Positions 53,622 through 62,954 of a stretch of 64,000 bases of DNA are shown here, piece by piece; the stretch's first letter is position 1; the number at the start of each line of letters is the position of its first letter. This DNA comes from Herbaspirillum sp. AP02. Lineage in GTDB: Bacteria; Pseudomonadota; Gammaproteobacteria; Burkholderiales; Burkholderiaceae_D. The stretch is from the NCBI RefSeq assembly GCF_015767275.1, contig NZ_JADWMY010000015.1, forward strand, positions 1 through 64,000, written 5' to 3'. The notes under the pieces were generated by a model. The model searched no databases. It was not told the origin of the DNA and was given only the letters and a program-made list of their open reading frames with translations. Position numbers and translations under genes: made by a program.

Positions 53622-53643
53622 AAGTCAGTCCGAAGTCAGTCCG
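53622..53643. repeat. Perfect 11-base tandem duplication
   Basis: AAGTCAGTCCG occurs twice in immediate succession (53622-53632 and 53633-53643) in the leader between the PcaR boxes and pcaI. It may be a slipped duplication or a regulatory repeat; no function is known. Confidence 0.6.
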
Positions 53644-53781
53644 GCAACCACCCTCAAATGTCCGCAAACGCCGACCGAGACGAGCCCGTGCAACGTGCCC
53701 GCCCGGCTGCATCGTGGCAAACCGGATGGCGGGATATCCAGCAGGCGCAGCCTCAGGCGCCGCATCTAAAGTGAGAGCAAC

Positions 53782-54456
53782 GTGATCAATAAAATTTCTG
53801 ACTCCCTGGAGCAGGCGGTGGCCGACATCCATGATGGCGCCACCATCATGATCGGCGGCTTCGGCAATGCCGGCATGCCATCGGCCCTGATCGATGCGCT
53901 GATCGCCCAGGGCGCGCGCGACCTGACCATCGTCAACAACAATGCCGGCAACGGCGACACCGGCCTGGCCGCGCTGCTCAAGACCAAGCGGGTGAAGAAG
54001 ATCATCTGTTCCTTCCCGCGCCAGACCGATTCCCATGTCTTCGATGCGCTCTACCGCGCCGGCGAGATCGAACTGGAACTGACGCCGCAAGGCAACCTGG
54101 CCGAGCGCATCCGTGCCGCCGGTGCCGGCATCGGCGGTTTCTTCAGCCCCACCGGCTACGGCACCATGCTGGCAGAAGGCAAGGAGACCCGCGAGATCAA
54201 TGGCCGCCACTATGTGCTGGAGTCGCCGATCCACGCCGACTTCGCGCTCATCAAGGCGCTGCGTGGCGACCGCTGGGGTAACCTGGTGTATCGCAAGACC
54301 GCCCGCAACTTCGGTCCGATCATGGCCATGGCCGCCAAATGCACCATCGCCCAGGTCAGCGAGGTGGTGGAACTGGGTCAGCTCGATCCGGAAAACATCA
54401 TCACTCCCGGCATCTTCGTGCAGCGGATCGTGCAAACCAAGGAGGCACAGCAATGA
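53782..54456 (+). CDS. pcaI: 3-oxoadipate CoA-transferase subunit A
   Basis: A 224-residue class-I CoA-transferase alpha subunit: opening MINKISDSLEQAVADIHDGATIMIGGFG (GGFG loop) and PTGYGTMLAEGKETREINGRHY. With PcaJ it moves CoA from succinyl-CoA to beta-ketoadipate. It overlaps pcaJ by ATGA and follows PcaR boxes. A general succinyl-CoA:3-ketoacid transferase (ScoA) is similar, but the pcaR-IJF context supports PcaI. Confidence 0.93.
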   Translation: MINKISDSLEQAVADIHDGATIMIGGFGNAGMPSALIDALIAQGARDLTIVNNNAGNGDTGLAALLKTKRVKKIICSFPRQTDSHVFDALYRAGEIELELTPQGNLAERIRAAGAGIGGFFSPTGYGTMLAEGKETREINGRHYVLESPIHADFALIKALRGDRWGNLVYRKTARNFGPIMAMAAKCTIAQVSEVVELGQLDPENIITPGIFVQRIVQTKEAQQ

Positions 54457-55094
54457 ATCGCTTTACCCGTGAACAGATCGCCGCGCGCGTGGCCCAGGAC
54501 ATTCCTGAAGGCGCCTACGTGAACCTGGGTATCGGCCTGCCCACCAAGGTCGCCAACTACCTGCCGGCCGACAAGGAAATCTTCCTGCACAGCGAAAATG
54601 GCGTGCTCGGCATGGGCCCGGCCCCGGCGCCCGGCGAGGAAGATGAAGACCTCATCAATGCCGGCAAGCAGCCGGTGACGCTGCTGACCGGTGGTGCCTA
54701 CTTCCACCATGCCGATTCGTTTGCCATGATGCGGGGCGGCCACCTCGACATCTGCGTGCTGGGCGCCTTCCAGGTGTCGGCCACGGGTGACCTGGCCAAC
54801 TGGCATACCGGCGCGCCGGACGCCATCCCCGCCGTGGGCGGAGCGATGGACCTGGCCATCGGCGCCAAGCAGGTGTTCGTGATGATGGATCACCAGACCA
54901 AGACCGGCGAAAGCAAGCTGGTCCAGGCCTGCGCCTATCCGCTCACCGGCATCGGCTGCGTCAACCGCATTTACACCGACCTGGCCGTCATCGACGTCAC
55001 CCCGCAGGGACTGCAGGTGCGCGAGATCGTCGAGGGCCTGTCCTTCGAACAACTGCAGGAGCTGACCGGTGCACCGCTGCGCCCGGCAGCCTGA
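54453..55094 (+). CDS. pcaJ: 3-oxoadipate CoA-transferase subunit B
   Basis: A 213-residue beta subunit: YVNLGIGLPTKVANYLP, and the catalytic Glu in EIFLHSENGVLGMGP, which forms the glutamyl-CoA intermediate. Late signature MMDHQTKTGESKLVQACAYPLTG is intact. ATG 54453 overlaps the pcaI stop; GGAGG lies ten bases upstream. Confidence 0.94.
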   Translation: MNRFTREQIAARVAQDIPEGAYVNLGIGLPTKVANYLPADKEIFLHSENGVLGMGPAPAPGEEDEDLINAGKQPVTLLTGGAYFHHADSFAMMRGGHLDICVLGAFQVSATGDLANWHTGAPDAIPAVGGAMDLAIGAKQVFVMMDHQTKTGESKLVQACAYPLTGIGCVNRIYTDLAVIDVTPQGLQVREIVEGLSFEQLQELTGAPLRPAA

Positions 55095-55133
55095 ATCCGT
55101 TCGAATCACCCCAATTTTCGCTGCGAGGAATGC

Positions 55134-56336
55134 ATGAAAGACGTATTTATCTGTGACGCCATCCGCACCCCCATCGGCCGCTACGGCGGCGCGCTCAAGG
55201 ACGTGCGTGCCGACGATCTGGGCGCGGTACCGCTGCGTGCGCTGATGGAGCGCAATCCGCAGGTGGACTGGAGCGGGGTCGATGACGTCATCTTCGGCTG
55301 CGCCAACCAGGCCGGCGAAGACAACCGCAACGTCGCCCGCATGTCGCTGCTGCTGGCCGGTCTGCCGCAGGAAGTGCCGGGCAGCACCATCAACCGCCTG
55401 TGCGGTTCGGGCATGGACGCCCTGGGGACCGCCGCGCGCGCCATCAAGTCCGGCGAGACCCGGTTGATGATCGCCGGCGGTGTCGAATCGATGACCCGCG
55501 CTCCCTTCGTGATGGGCAAGGCCGATAGCGCCTTCTCGCGCCAGGCCGCGATCCAGGACACCACCATCGGATGGCGCTTCGTCAATGCCTTGATGAAGCA
55601 GAAATATGGTGTGGATGCCATGCCCGAGACGGCCGAGAACGTCGCGGTCGACTACAAGGTCAGCCGCGAGGACCAGGACCAGTTCGCCGTGCGCAGCCAG
55701 GCCAAGGCCGCCGCCGCGCAGGCCAACGGTAACCTGGCGCAGGAGATCGTGCCGGTGGTGATCCCGCAGAAGAAGGGCGACCCCGTCACCGTGACGCAGG
55801 ATGAGCATCCGCGTGCTACCAGCATGGAAGCGCTGGCCCGCCTGAAGGGCGTGGTCAAGCCCGATGGCACGGTCACCGCCGGCAATGCATCGGGTGTCAA
55901 CGACGGCGCCTGCGCTTTGCTGCTGGCCAGTGCCGAGGCGGTCGAGCAGCACCGGCTCAAGCCACGTGCCCGCATCCTGGGCATGGCCACCGCCGGTGTC
56001 GCACCGCGCATCATGGGCATGGGGCCGGCCCCGGCCAGCAAGAAGCTGCTGGCGCAACTGGGCATGCGCATCGACCAGATGGATGTGATCGAACTGAACG
56101 AAGCCTTTGCCTCGCAAGGCCTAGCCGTGCTGCGCGAGCTGGGCGTGGCTGACGACGATGCGCGGGTCAATCCCAATGGCGGCGCGATTGCGCTGGGTCA
56201 TCCGCTGGGCATGAGCGGCGCCCGCCTGGTGACCACCGCCCTCTACCAGCTGGAACGCAGCGGTGGCCGCTACGCGCTGTGCACCATGTGCATCGGCGTG
56301 GGGCAGGGCATCGCCATGGTGATCGAACGCGTGTGA
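55134..56336 (+). CDS. pcaF: 3-oxoadipyl-CoA thiolase
   Basis: A 400-residue thiolase: opening MKDVFICDAIRTPIGRYGGALKDVRADDLGA is characteristic of PcaF/PaaJ. The catalytic Cys is in TINRLCGSGMDALGTAARAIKSGE, His in NPNGGAIALGHPLGMSG and the second Cys in TMCIGVGQGIAMV. It cleaves beta-ketoadipyl-CoA to succinyl-CoA and acetyl-CoA. It follows pcaJ by 39 bases. PaaJ of phenylacetate catabolism is the main alternative, less likely here. Confidence 0.94.
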   Translation: MKDVFICDAIRTPIGRYGGALKDVRADDLGAVPLRALMERNPQVDWSGVDDVIFGCANQAGEDNRNVARMSLLLAGLPQEVPGSTINRLCGSGMDALGTAARAIKSGETRLMIAGGVESMTRAPFVMGKADSAFSRQAAIQDTTIGWRFVNALMKQKYGVDAMPETAENVAVDYKVSREDQDQFAVRSQAKAAAAQANGNLAQEIVPVVIPQKKGDPVTVTQDEHPRATSMEALARLKGVVKPDGTVTAGNASGVNDGACALLLASAEAVEQHRLKPRARILGMATAGVAPRIMGMGPAPASKKLLAQLGMRIDQMDVIELNEAFASQGLAVLRELGVADDDARVNPNGGAIALGHPLGMSGARLVTTALYQLERSGGRYALCTMCIGVGQGIAMVIERV

Positions 56337-56601
56337 TGACAGCGGGATGGCGCGGCGATGCACCTGGCTGCACCATCCCCATCGTTCGACCAAGCATGAA
56401 GATGGTTGATGCGATCCTGAAAATTGATCAGGCAGGCATAGAGGAAAAAGCAGCACAATAGAAAAAAGCACCATCCCATCACCAAGCGGCCACCAAACAG
56501 AGCCGCAGGCCAGAATAGGAGACACAACGCATCATGCATCGACATCATGATTGCGCGCCGCGTGCGGCCGCGCCTACGCACCGTCATCGGGGAGCTGCGC
56601 C

Positions 56602-57468
56602 ATGCTAGGCAACTTCCTTGGTGTGCTCTTCGATGGTATTGCCTACGGCAGCCTGCTATTCCTCATCAGCGTCGGCCTGTCGGTAACGATGGGCATGATG
56701 AACTTCATCAATCTGGCGCACGGCGCCTTCGCCATGCTGGGCGGCTATGTCTGCGTGAGCCTGCTCAACCGCATGGGTGTCCCCTTCCTCGCGACCTTGC
56801 CACTGGCCTTCCTGGCGGCTGCCGTGGTCGGACTGGTGCTGGAACGCTCCCTTTACCGCCGTCTCTACAAGGCCAGCCACCTGGACCAGGTGCTGTTCTC
56901 CATCGGCCTGACCTTCATGGCCGTGGCCGGCGCCACCTGGCAGTGGGGACCGACCCAGCAACCGGTGGTGCTGCCGGACTGGTTACGTGGCCAGGTCTCC
57001 TTGTTCGGACTGGATGTGGGCGCCTATCGCGTCTTCCTGATTGGCGTGGTGGTGATTGTTACGCTGGCCCTGGGCCTGTTGATCGAACGCACCCGCTTTG
57101 GCGCACAGATCCGGGCCTCGGTGGATAACCAGGTGGCCGCCGCCGGCCTGGGCATCAACGTCAGTCGCGTATTCAGCCTGACCTTCGCGCTTGGTTCGGG
57201 CCTGGCCGGTCTCGGCGGCGGTCTGGGCATCGACGTGCTCGGGCTGGACCCGACCTTCCCGGTCAAGTACATGGTCTATTTCCTGCTGGTGGTGGCTGTC
57301 GGTGGTGCCGGCACCATCAAGGGGCCGCTGCTGGCGGCCATCATCCTGGGCGTGTTCGACGTGGCCGGCAAATACTATGTGCCGGAGATCGGCGCCTTCG
57401 TCATCTATGGCCTGATGGTATTGCTGCTGATCCTGTTCCCGGCCGGACTGATGCGGAGGCGCGGATGA
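56602..57468 (+). CDS. Liv-type ABC transporter permease LivH
   Basis: A 288-residue permease: opening MLGNFLGVLFDGIAYGSLLFLISVGLSVTMGMMNFINLAHG, and loop TRFGAQIRASVDNQVAAAGLGINV. GGGGAGC precedes ATG 56602; the upstream open frame is shadow. The 265-base gap after pcaF has only a small hairpin (CCTGA/TCAGG near 56416-56432). First of four tightly packed transporter genes, all overlapping by four to eight bases. Confidence 0.93.
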   Translation: MLGNFLGVLFDGIAYGSLLFLISVGLSVTMGMMNFINLAHGAFAMLGGYVCVSLLNRMGVPFLATLPLAFLAAAVVGLVLERSLYRRLYKASHLDQVLFSIGLTFMAVAGATWQWGPTQQPVVLPDWLRGQVSLFGLDVGAYRVFLIGVVVIVTLALGLLIERTRFGAQIRASVDNQVAAAGLGINVSRVFSLTFALGSGLAGLGGGLGIDVLGLDPTFPVKYMVYFLLVVAVGGAGTIKGPLLAAIILGVFDVAGKYYVPEIGAFVIYGLMVLLLILFPAGLMRRRG

Positions 57469-58502
57469 GTATCGTGAGCCCTACCTCCACCTCCGCCGCC
57501 TCCGCCGCCAGCCCGGGAAAGCCGACCATGAAGCCTGCCCTGCACCTGCCCAATGACCGCTGGACGCCGCTGGAAATCGTGTTCTGGCTCTTGCCGGTAG
57601 CTGCCTATTTCGTCTTCCCTGATTATCTGGTGCTGATCAGCCAGATCATGATCGTGGGCCTGTTCGCGGTCTCGCTGGACCTCATCCTCGGCTACGCCGG
57701 CATCGTCTCACTGGGCCACGCCGCCTTCTTCGGGCTGGGCGCCTACACGGCCGGCCTGCTGGCCGTGCACGGCTGGGGCGAGCCGATCACGGGCCTGCTG
57801 CTGGCTGCCGTGGTGGCCGCCATCGCCGGCTTCCTGGTGAGCTTCCTGGTGGTGCGCGGGGCCGACCTGACCCGCCTGATGGTGACGCTGGGCATTGGCC
57901 TGATGCTGTTCGAGGCGGCCAACAAGGCGGCCTTCATCACCGGCGGTGTCGATGGATTGTCGGGCATGGTGATGAGCAAGATCTTCGGTGTCTTCGAGTT
58001 CGACCTCAACGGACGCGTGGCCTATGTGTACAGCTTCTCGGTGCTGCTGGTCCTGTTCGTGGTACTGCGGCGGCTGGTCAATTCACCGTTCGGTCTGGGC
58101 CTCAGAGGCATCCGCGAAGGGGGGCGCCGCATGCCGGCCATCGGGGCCGACGTCAGCCGCCGGCTGGTGGTGATCTTCACCGTCGCCGCTGCGGTGGCCG
58201 GCGTGGCCGGTGCGCTGCTGGCGCAGACCACGCAGTTCGTGGGCCTGGATGTGCTGGGTTTTCCGCGCTCGGCCGAACTGCTGATCATCCTGGTGCTGGG
58301 CGGTACCGGTCGCCTGTATGGTGGCCTGGTCGGTGCGCTGGTCTACATGCTGGCGCAGGATTATCTGTCCGGGCTCAATCCGGCCTACTGGCAATTCTGG
58401 ATCGGCCTGCTGCTGATCGTGATCGTGCTGTTCGCCCGTGGTGGCTTGCTGGGCGGCCTGGCCGTGCTGCGTGACAAATTCTTCAAGGGAGGCCGCGCAT
58501 GA
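57465..58502 (+). CDS. Liv-type ABC transporter permease LivM
   Basis: A 345-residue permease with a Ser/Ala-rich start and about eight to ten membrane helices. The motif LDLILGYAGIVSLGHAAFFGLGAYTAGLLAV is typical of LivM, as is SPFGLGLRGIREGGRRMPAIGADV. It overlaps livH and livG by ATGA-type junctions. Confidence 0.93.
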   Translation: MSIVSPTSTSAASAASPGKPTMKPALHLPNDRWTPLEIVFWLLPVAAYFVFPDYLVLISQIMIVGLFAVSLDLILGYAGIVSLGHAAFFGLGAYTAGLLAVHGWGEPITGLLLAAVVAAIAGFLVSFLVVRGADLTRLMVTLGIGLMLFEAANKAAFITGGVDGLSGMVMSKIFGVFEFDLNGRVAYVYSFSVLLVLFVVLRRLVNSPFGLGLRGIREGGRRMPAIGADVSRRLVVIFTVAAAVAGVAGALLAQTTQFVGLDVLGFPRSAELLIILVLGGTGRLYGGLVGALVYMLAQDYLSGLNPAYWQFWIGLLLIVIVLFARGGLLGGLAVLRDKFFKGGRA

Positions 58503-59272
58503 GCTCGCATCCATCCACCGGCGACACGACCCTGCGTACCGAGGGCCTGACCAAGCGCTGGGGCAGTTTCGTTGCCAACAGCGATGTCTCGCTCAGTTTC
58601 GCTCCCGGGGCGCGCCATGCGCTGATCGGCCCCAACGGTGCCGGCAAGACCACCTTCATCAACCTGCTCACCGGCGGCTTTGCCCCCAGCAGCGGCAAGG
58701 TCTGGTTCGGTGGCGAAGACATCACGGCCCTGCCGCAGCACGAACGCGTCAAGCGCGGCATGACGCGCACCTTCCAGATCAATACCCTGTTCGCCGGCCT
58801 GACCGTGCTGGAGTCGGTGGTACTGGCGATCCAGGAACGGCGCGGCATGCAATACAAGTGGTACCAGACCGTGGCCAGTCAGACCGAAGTGGTGGACGAA
58901 GCCATGGCCCTGCTGACGTCCCTGAAACTGGAACAGGATGCCAACACCCTGACCCGCAGCCTGGCCTACGGCAGGCAGCGCCTGGTCGAAATCGCGCTGG
59001 CCCTGGCCACCCGGCCCAAGGTATTGCTGCTGGATGAACCGGCAGCCGGCATTCCTTCTGCCGAGAGTCGCGAACTCTTCGAGGTCATCGCCCAATTGCC
59101 ACGTGAGGTCACCATCGTCTTCATCGAGCATGACATGGGACTGGTGTTCCGCTTCGCCGAGCGCATCACCGTGCTGGTGGGCGGCAAGGTGCTGGTGGAG
59201 GGAACGCCGGCCGAGATCGCCGCCGACCAGCGGGTCAGGGAAGTCTATCTGGGGGAGGCCGAACATGCGTGA
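58499..59272 (+). CDS. Liv-type ABC transporter ATP-binding protein LivG
   Basis: A 257-residue ATPase: Walker A GPNGAGKTTFIN, signature SLAYGRQRLVEIALAL, Walker B LLLDEPAAGI, and the LivG-type HDMGLVFRFAERITVL. It overlaps livF by eight bases. Confidence 0.94.
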   Translation: MSSHPSTGDTTLRTEGLTKRWGSFVANSDVSLSFAPGARHALIGPNGAGKTTFINLLTGGFAPSSGKVWFGGEDITALPQHERVKRGMTRTFQINTLFAGLTVLESVVLAIQERRGMQYKWYQTVASQTEVVDEAMALLTSLKLEQDANTLTRSLAYGRQRLVEIALALATRPKVLLLDEPAAGIPSAESRELFEVIAQLPREVTIVFIEHDMGLVFRFAERITVLVGGKVLVEGTPAEIAADQRVREVYLGEAEHA

Positions 59273-59966
59273 ACTGCTGACGCTGGAGAAAGTGACGGCC
59301 GGGTATGGCGAATCCATCGTGCTGGAAGACGTGTCCTTCGCGATGAACGAAGGCGAGAGCCTGGCCCTGCTGGGGCGCAACGGGGTGGGCAAGACCAGCC
59401 TGCTGATCACCCTGATGGGCCTGACCCGCATGCATGGCGGCAGCATCCGCTGGCGCGGTGGCGACATCGTGCGCGTGCCGACACACAAGCGCGCCCATGC
59501 GGGCCTGGGGTGGGTGCCGCAGGAACGTTTCATGTTCCCCTCGCTGTCGGTGGAAGAACATCTCACCGTGGTCGAACGCGGTGGCCAGTGGGACCTGAAA
59601 AAGATCTACCAGATCTTCCCGCGCCTGCATGAACGCCGCAACAACATGGGCAACCAGCTCTCCGGTGGCGAGCAGCAGATGCTGGCCATCGCCCGCGCTC
59701 TCATGGTCAGCCCCAGCATCCTGTTGCTGGATGAACCGATGGAAGGCCTGGCCCCGATCATCGTGCAGGAACTGCTCAAGGTGATCCGTCGCCTGGTCAG
59801 CGAGGAGGGCATGTCGGTGATCGTGGTGGAACAGCATGCCCGCATGGCGCTCTCGCTCACGCAGCGTGCCATCGTGCTGGATCGTGGGCGTATCGTGCAT
59901 GCCTCCGACAGCCAGAGCCTGCTCGACGACGGCGAGAAGCTGGACCGCCTGGTCGCAGTGGCCTGA
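59265..59966 (+). CDS. Liv-type ABC transporter ATP-binding protein LivF
   Basis: A 233-residue ATPase: Walker A GRNGVGKTSLLI (GRNG in place of GPNG), signature LSGGEQQMLAIARAL, Walker B ILLLDEPMEGLAP. The start MRELLTLEKVTAGYGES follows GGGGGAGG. Completes the livHMGF set that lacks a binding protein; the gene at 49488-50663 is the likely partner. Confidence 0.94.
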   Translation: MRELLTLEKVTAGYGESIVLEDVSFAMNEGESLALLGRNGVGKTSLLITLMGLTRMHGGSIRWRGGDIVRVPTHKRAHAGLGWVPQERFMFPSLSVEEHLTVVERGGQWDLKKIYQIFPRLHERRNNMGNQLSGGEQQMLAIARALMVSPSILLLDEPMEGLAPIIVQELLKVIRRLVSEEGMSVIVVEQHARMALSLTQRAIVLDRGRIVHASDSQSLLDDGEKLDRLVAVA

Positions 59967-59982
59967 ACTGAGTCCCCGGATA

Positions 59983-61179
59983 TCAGCTGGCAGGGTTCGC
60001 ATCCTGGCCGCGTTGCACGATGCCGTCCGTTCGCGGCCAGGCCATCAGGTCGAGCACGCCGTTGCTGCCGATGTCGTGTTCTTCCCGCGCATGCAAGACC
60101 TTCACGACCGGGCGTGTCAGGTCGGCAGGATTCTGGCGGATCACCCGCCCCGCCAGTCCCGACTCCAGTCGTACCAGCGAACCTACGGGATAGATGCCCA
60201 GGGTCTTGACGAAAGCCAGCAATAAGCGGCGATCGAAATGCCCTTCCCAGCTGGCCATCTGGTACAGCGCATCGGCCGGGTCCCAACCCTGTTTGTAGGG
60301 ACGCTCCGAGGTCAGCGCGTCATAGACATCGCAGATCGCCGTCATCCGGGTGTACTGGGTGATTGCGTCGGCTGGCAAGGCATCGGGATACCCCCGCCCG
60401 TCCAGCCTTTCATGGTGATGCAGGCAGACCTCGCAGGCATAGGCGGGCATGTCCGGGTTCTGGATCAGGTATTGGTACCCCAGTTCCGGATGCCGCTTGA
60501 TCAAGGCGAATTCCTCGTCGCTGAGCTTGCCGGGCTTGTTGAGGATGTTATCGTCGATAAAAGCCTTGCCCACGTCATGCAGATAACCGCACAGCCCTGC
60601 CTCGCGACAGGCTGACTCGCTCAATCCCAGCGTCCTGCCCAGGGCCACCATCAGCGCGCACACCGCCACCGAGTGCAGGTAGGTGTACTCATCGTTGAGT
60701 TTGAGGCGCAGTACGCTGAGCAGGCCGGTCGGATCGCGCAGCACCGAGCAGGCGATCTCTTCTACCAGGTCCACGCATTGCGGTAGTGCCACCACCCTGC
60801 CCATGCGGGCTGCGGTGAACATGCTACGGGTGACCTCCCGCGCATGCTCGCGCAGGGCGATGGCCTGTTCCAGGGCCGGGTCGTCGGCCGTCCCGGTAAC
60901 GGTGGTATCGACAGCCAGGGCGGCGTCATCATCACCGTCGCTCCGGGCGGCCTCTGACGGCACCGACATCCGATCATCTTCGGCAACCGCCATCACATCC
61001 CGACCACGCGAAATATCGATCCAGCAATAGGCGATGCCACTGGTGCGGGCCTGTTCCAGGTCGTTCTCGTGCTTGAGCAGGAAGCGGGTCTTCCAGAACG
61101 GATGATTGAGCCAGCCGGCGTCAAAGCCGCAAAAGTACATCCCGAGGACCAGCTCCGCGACATTGATCTTCTTGAGCAT
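59983..61179 (-). CDS. HD-GYP domain c-di-GMP phosphodiesterase
   Basis: A 398-residue protein with an N-terminal DUF3391-type domain (KKINVAELVLGMYFCGFDAGWLNHPFW), a low-complexity acidic linker (about 75-105, SDGDDDAALAVDTT) and an HD-GYP domain. The metal motif GYLHDVGKAFIDD and the signature HHHERLDGRGYPDALP are intact, so hydrolysis of cyclic di-GMP is expected. It is convergent with livF (16 bases apart) and not part of the catabolic operons. May affect motility or biofilm. Confidence 0.92.
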   Translation of the reverse strand: MLKKINVAELVLGMYFCGFDAGWLNHPFWKTRFLLKHENDLEQARTSGIAYCWIDISRGRDVMAVAEDDRMSVPSEAARSDGDDDAALAVDTTVTGTADDPALEQAIALREHAREVTRSMFTAARMGRVVALPQCVDLVEEIACSVLRDPTGLLSVLRLKLNDEYTYLHSVAVCALMVALGRTLGLSESACREAGLCGYLHDVGKAFIDDNILNKPGKLSDEEFALIKRHPELGYQYLIQNPDMPAYACEVCLHHHERLDGRGYPDALPADAITQYTRMTAICDVYDALTSERPYKQGWDPADALYQMASWEGHFDRRLLLAFVKTLGIYPVGSLVRLESGLAGRVIRQNPADLTRPVVKVLHAREEHDIGSNGVLDLMAWPRTDGIVQRGQDANPAS

Positions 61180-61260
61180 GTTGTGGACGGGGTATGTCCG
61201 TGCGGAAACTATCGTCGCGTAATCATACCGTTCTGACTTTATTTGAGAATCCGTTAATTA

Positions 61261-61277
61261 CGAATAACGTTTATTCG
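61261..61277. promoter_or_regulatory. Palindrome upstream of the LysR-type gene
   Basis: CGAATAA-CGT-TTATTCG is a perfect 7+7 inverted repeat, 72 bases before the LysR start, between it and the divergent HD-GYP gene. LysR regulators usually bind AT-rich dyads at this distance from their own gene and divergent targets. Confidence 0.5.
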
Positions 61278-61348
61278 ACATTGGAATTGGTAACTATTTT
61301 CAGGCGCTGTATGTTCGGCATCTTTCATGTGGGAAATGGGAGGGGAGA

Positions 61349-62254
61349 ATGGCCAATTTCGATCTGAATCTATTGCCGATCGCCTTGGCAATCTTCGAGG
61401 AGCGTAGCGTCAGCGCGGCTGCGAGGAAGCTCGATATGAGTCAGCCTGCCGTGAGCATGGCGCTCAACAAACTGCGCAGCGCACTGGGCGATCCGCTATT
61501 CGTGAAGACCGGGCGCGGCATGCAGCCGACACCGCGCGCCTGCACCCTGATCGATCCCACCCGCGAAATCCTGCAGCGGGTCCATGCCGAAGTGCTGGCT
61601 AGCGAACAATTCACGCCGGCCACGACCACCAAGCGCTTCGTGCTGGCGCTGTCGGATATCGGTGAGCTGATGTTGTTGCCGAGGTTGCTGCAGCGGGTTC
61701 GCGACGAGGCTCCGCATGCCTCCGTGGAGACGGTGACGATGTCGCCCGAGGCGCTGGTCGTGGCGCTGGAAAGCGGTGAGGTGGACCTGGCCATTGGTTA
61801 TTTTCCCGACTTGAAAAACCGTAACTTCTTCCAGCAACGGCTGTTCTCGCACGACTTCGTCTGCCTGCTGCGCGCCGAACATCCGCTGCTGGCGCAGGAG
61901 ATCAGTCTGGATCAGTTCCTTGCCATGGGGCATATCGTCATCAATGCCGAAGGCCGTGACGAACCCATGTGCGAGCGTTTCCTGCTACGTCGCAAGATCA
62001 GGCGTCGGGTAGTCCTGTCGACTTCCCATTTCATGTCCATCCCGCTGTTGATTGCCACCTCCGACCTGATTGCCACTGTCCCGCGTGCCTTCGGCGAGTT
62101 TGTGGCACGCTTTGCCAACATCCGGCTGGTGGAGCCCGGTTTCGAGATGCCATCCCTGGACCTCAAGCAGCACTGGCATCGCAAGTACCACAAGGATGGC
62201 GGCAACGCCTGGCTGCGCAGCCTGACGACGGCGCTGTTTCCGACGGGCATGTAG
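61349..62254 (+). CDS. LysR-family transcriptional regulator
   Basis: A 301-residue LysR protein: N-terminal helix-turn-helix (FDLNLLPIALAIFEERSVSAAARKLDMSQPAVSMALNKLRS) and a co-inducer domain (KRFVLALSDIGELMLLPRLL onward). The opening FDLNLLP and the DIGE/LLPRL region place it in the NodD/NahR/LinR-like group, many of which respond to aromatic compounds. GGGAGGGGAGA precedes the ATG. Its target is not evident; the divergent HD-GYP gene and vanA are options. Confidence 0.92.
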   Translation: MANFDLNLLPIALAIFEERSVSAAARKLDMSQPAVSMALNKLRSALGDPLFVKTGRGMQPTPRACTLIDPTREILQRVHAEVLASEQFTPATTTKRFVLALSDIGELMLLPRLLQRVRDEAPHASVETVTMSPEALVVALESGEVDLAIGYFPDLKNRNFFQQRLFSHDFVCLLRAEHPLLAQEISLDQFLAMGHIVINAEGRDEPMCERFLLRRKIRRRVVLSTSHFMSIPLLIATSDLIATVPRAFGEFVARFANIRLVEPGFEMPSLDLKQHWHRKYHKDGGNAWLRSLTTALFPTGM

Positions 62255-62270
62255 CGAGTAGGGAGCGAGC

Positions 62271-62780
62271 TTAGTCCTCGTCGCAGCTCTCGTGACGCAA
62301 CTTGGCCAGCGGGGCGCGGCTGTGGGGATTGTTCTCGTGCACCAGCTTGTCCAGCAGCAGCATGAACTGCGCCTTTTCCGCGTCATCCAGCGGCGCCAGG
62401 ATACGCTTGCGCAGCCGCTGCAGCCCGGGAATCAGTTCCTGCAGCAGGGCCTCGCCCGCCGGCGTGATGCGCAGGGCGCGCTGGCGGCGGTTGTGTGGAA
62501 TCACTTCGCGCACCAGCAGACCTTTTTCTTCCAGCCGCGCACAGACGGTGGCACCGGTGGACGTGTCGATGGCCACCAGCCCGGACAGCGTCACCTGATC
62601 GATGCCGGGATGGTTGGAGAGCATGCGCAGGATGGCGTATTGCACCGGCGTGACCACGCCGCCGATCTCGTCATGGAAGATCGAGACCGAAATCTGCTGG
62701 GCGCGCCGCAACAGGTGACCGGGGTGTTCGTACAGGTCGATCAGCTGGCTTTCTTGGTCGGGGTGCGGTGTGGTGGACAT
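62271..62780 (-). CDS. MarR-family regulator divergent from vanA
   Basis: A 169-residue MarR protein with winged helix VVTPVQYAILRMLSNHPGIDQVTL, SGLVAIDTSTGATVCARLEEKGLL and wing VIPHNRRQRALRITPAG. It is divergent from vanA, with a palindrome between. Vanillate operons are often controlled by GntR-type VanR; a MarR-type regulator at this position is an alternative arrangement. Start MSTTPHPDQES at 62780 chosen by family length. Confidence 0.9.
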   Translation of the reverse strand: MSTTPHPDQESQLIDLYEHPGHLLRRAQQISVSIFHDEIGGVVTPVQYAILRMLSNHPGIDQVTLSGLVAIDTSTGATVCARLEEKGLLVREVIPHNRRQRALRITPAGEALLQELIPGLQRLRKRILAPLDDAEKAQFMLLLDKLVHENNPHSRAPLAKLRHESCDED

Positions 62781-62954
62781 GGTGTGGGCAGTCGATGAGC
62801 CGTGGCTCGCAGTTCGGATCGGCAGGGCGACGAGGTGAGCGGCAGTGTAGGGCAGGCCCCCGCTTTCCCTCAATCAATTGATGCAACGCGCAACGAAAAA
62901 ACTCCGTCAGTGAGTTTACTTGCGCAGCGGATTGGCGGATACTTTTCTCATACA

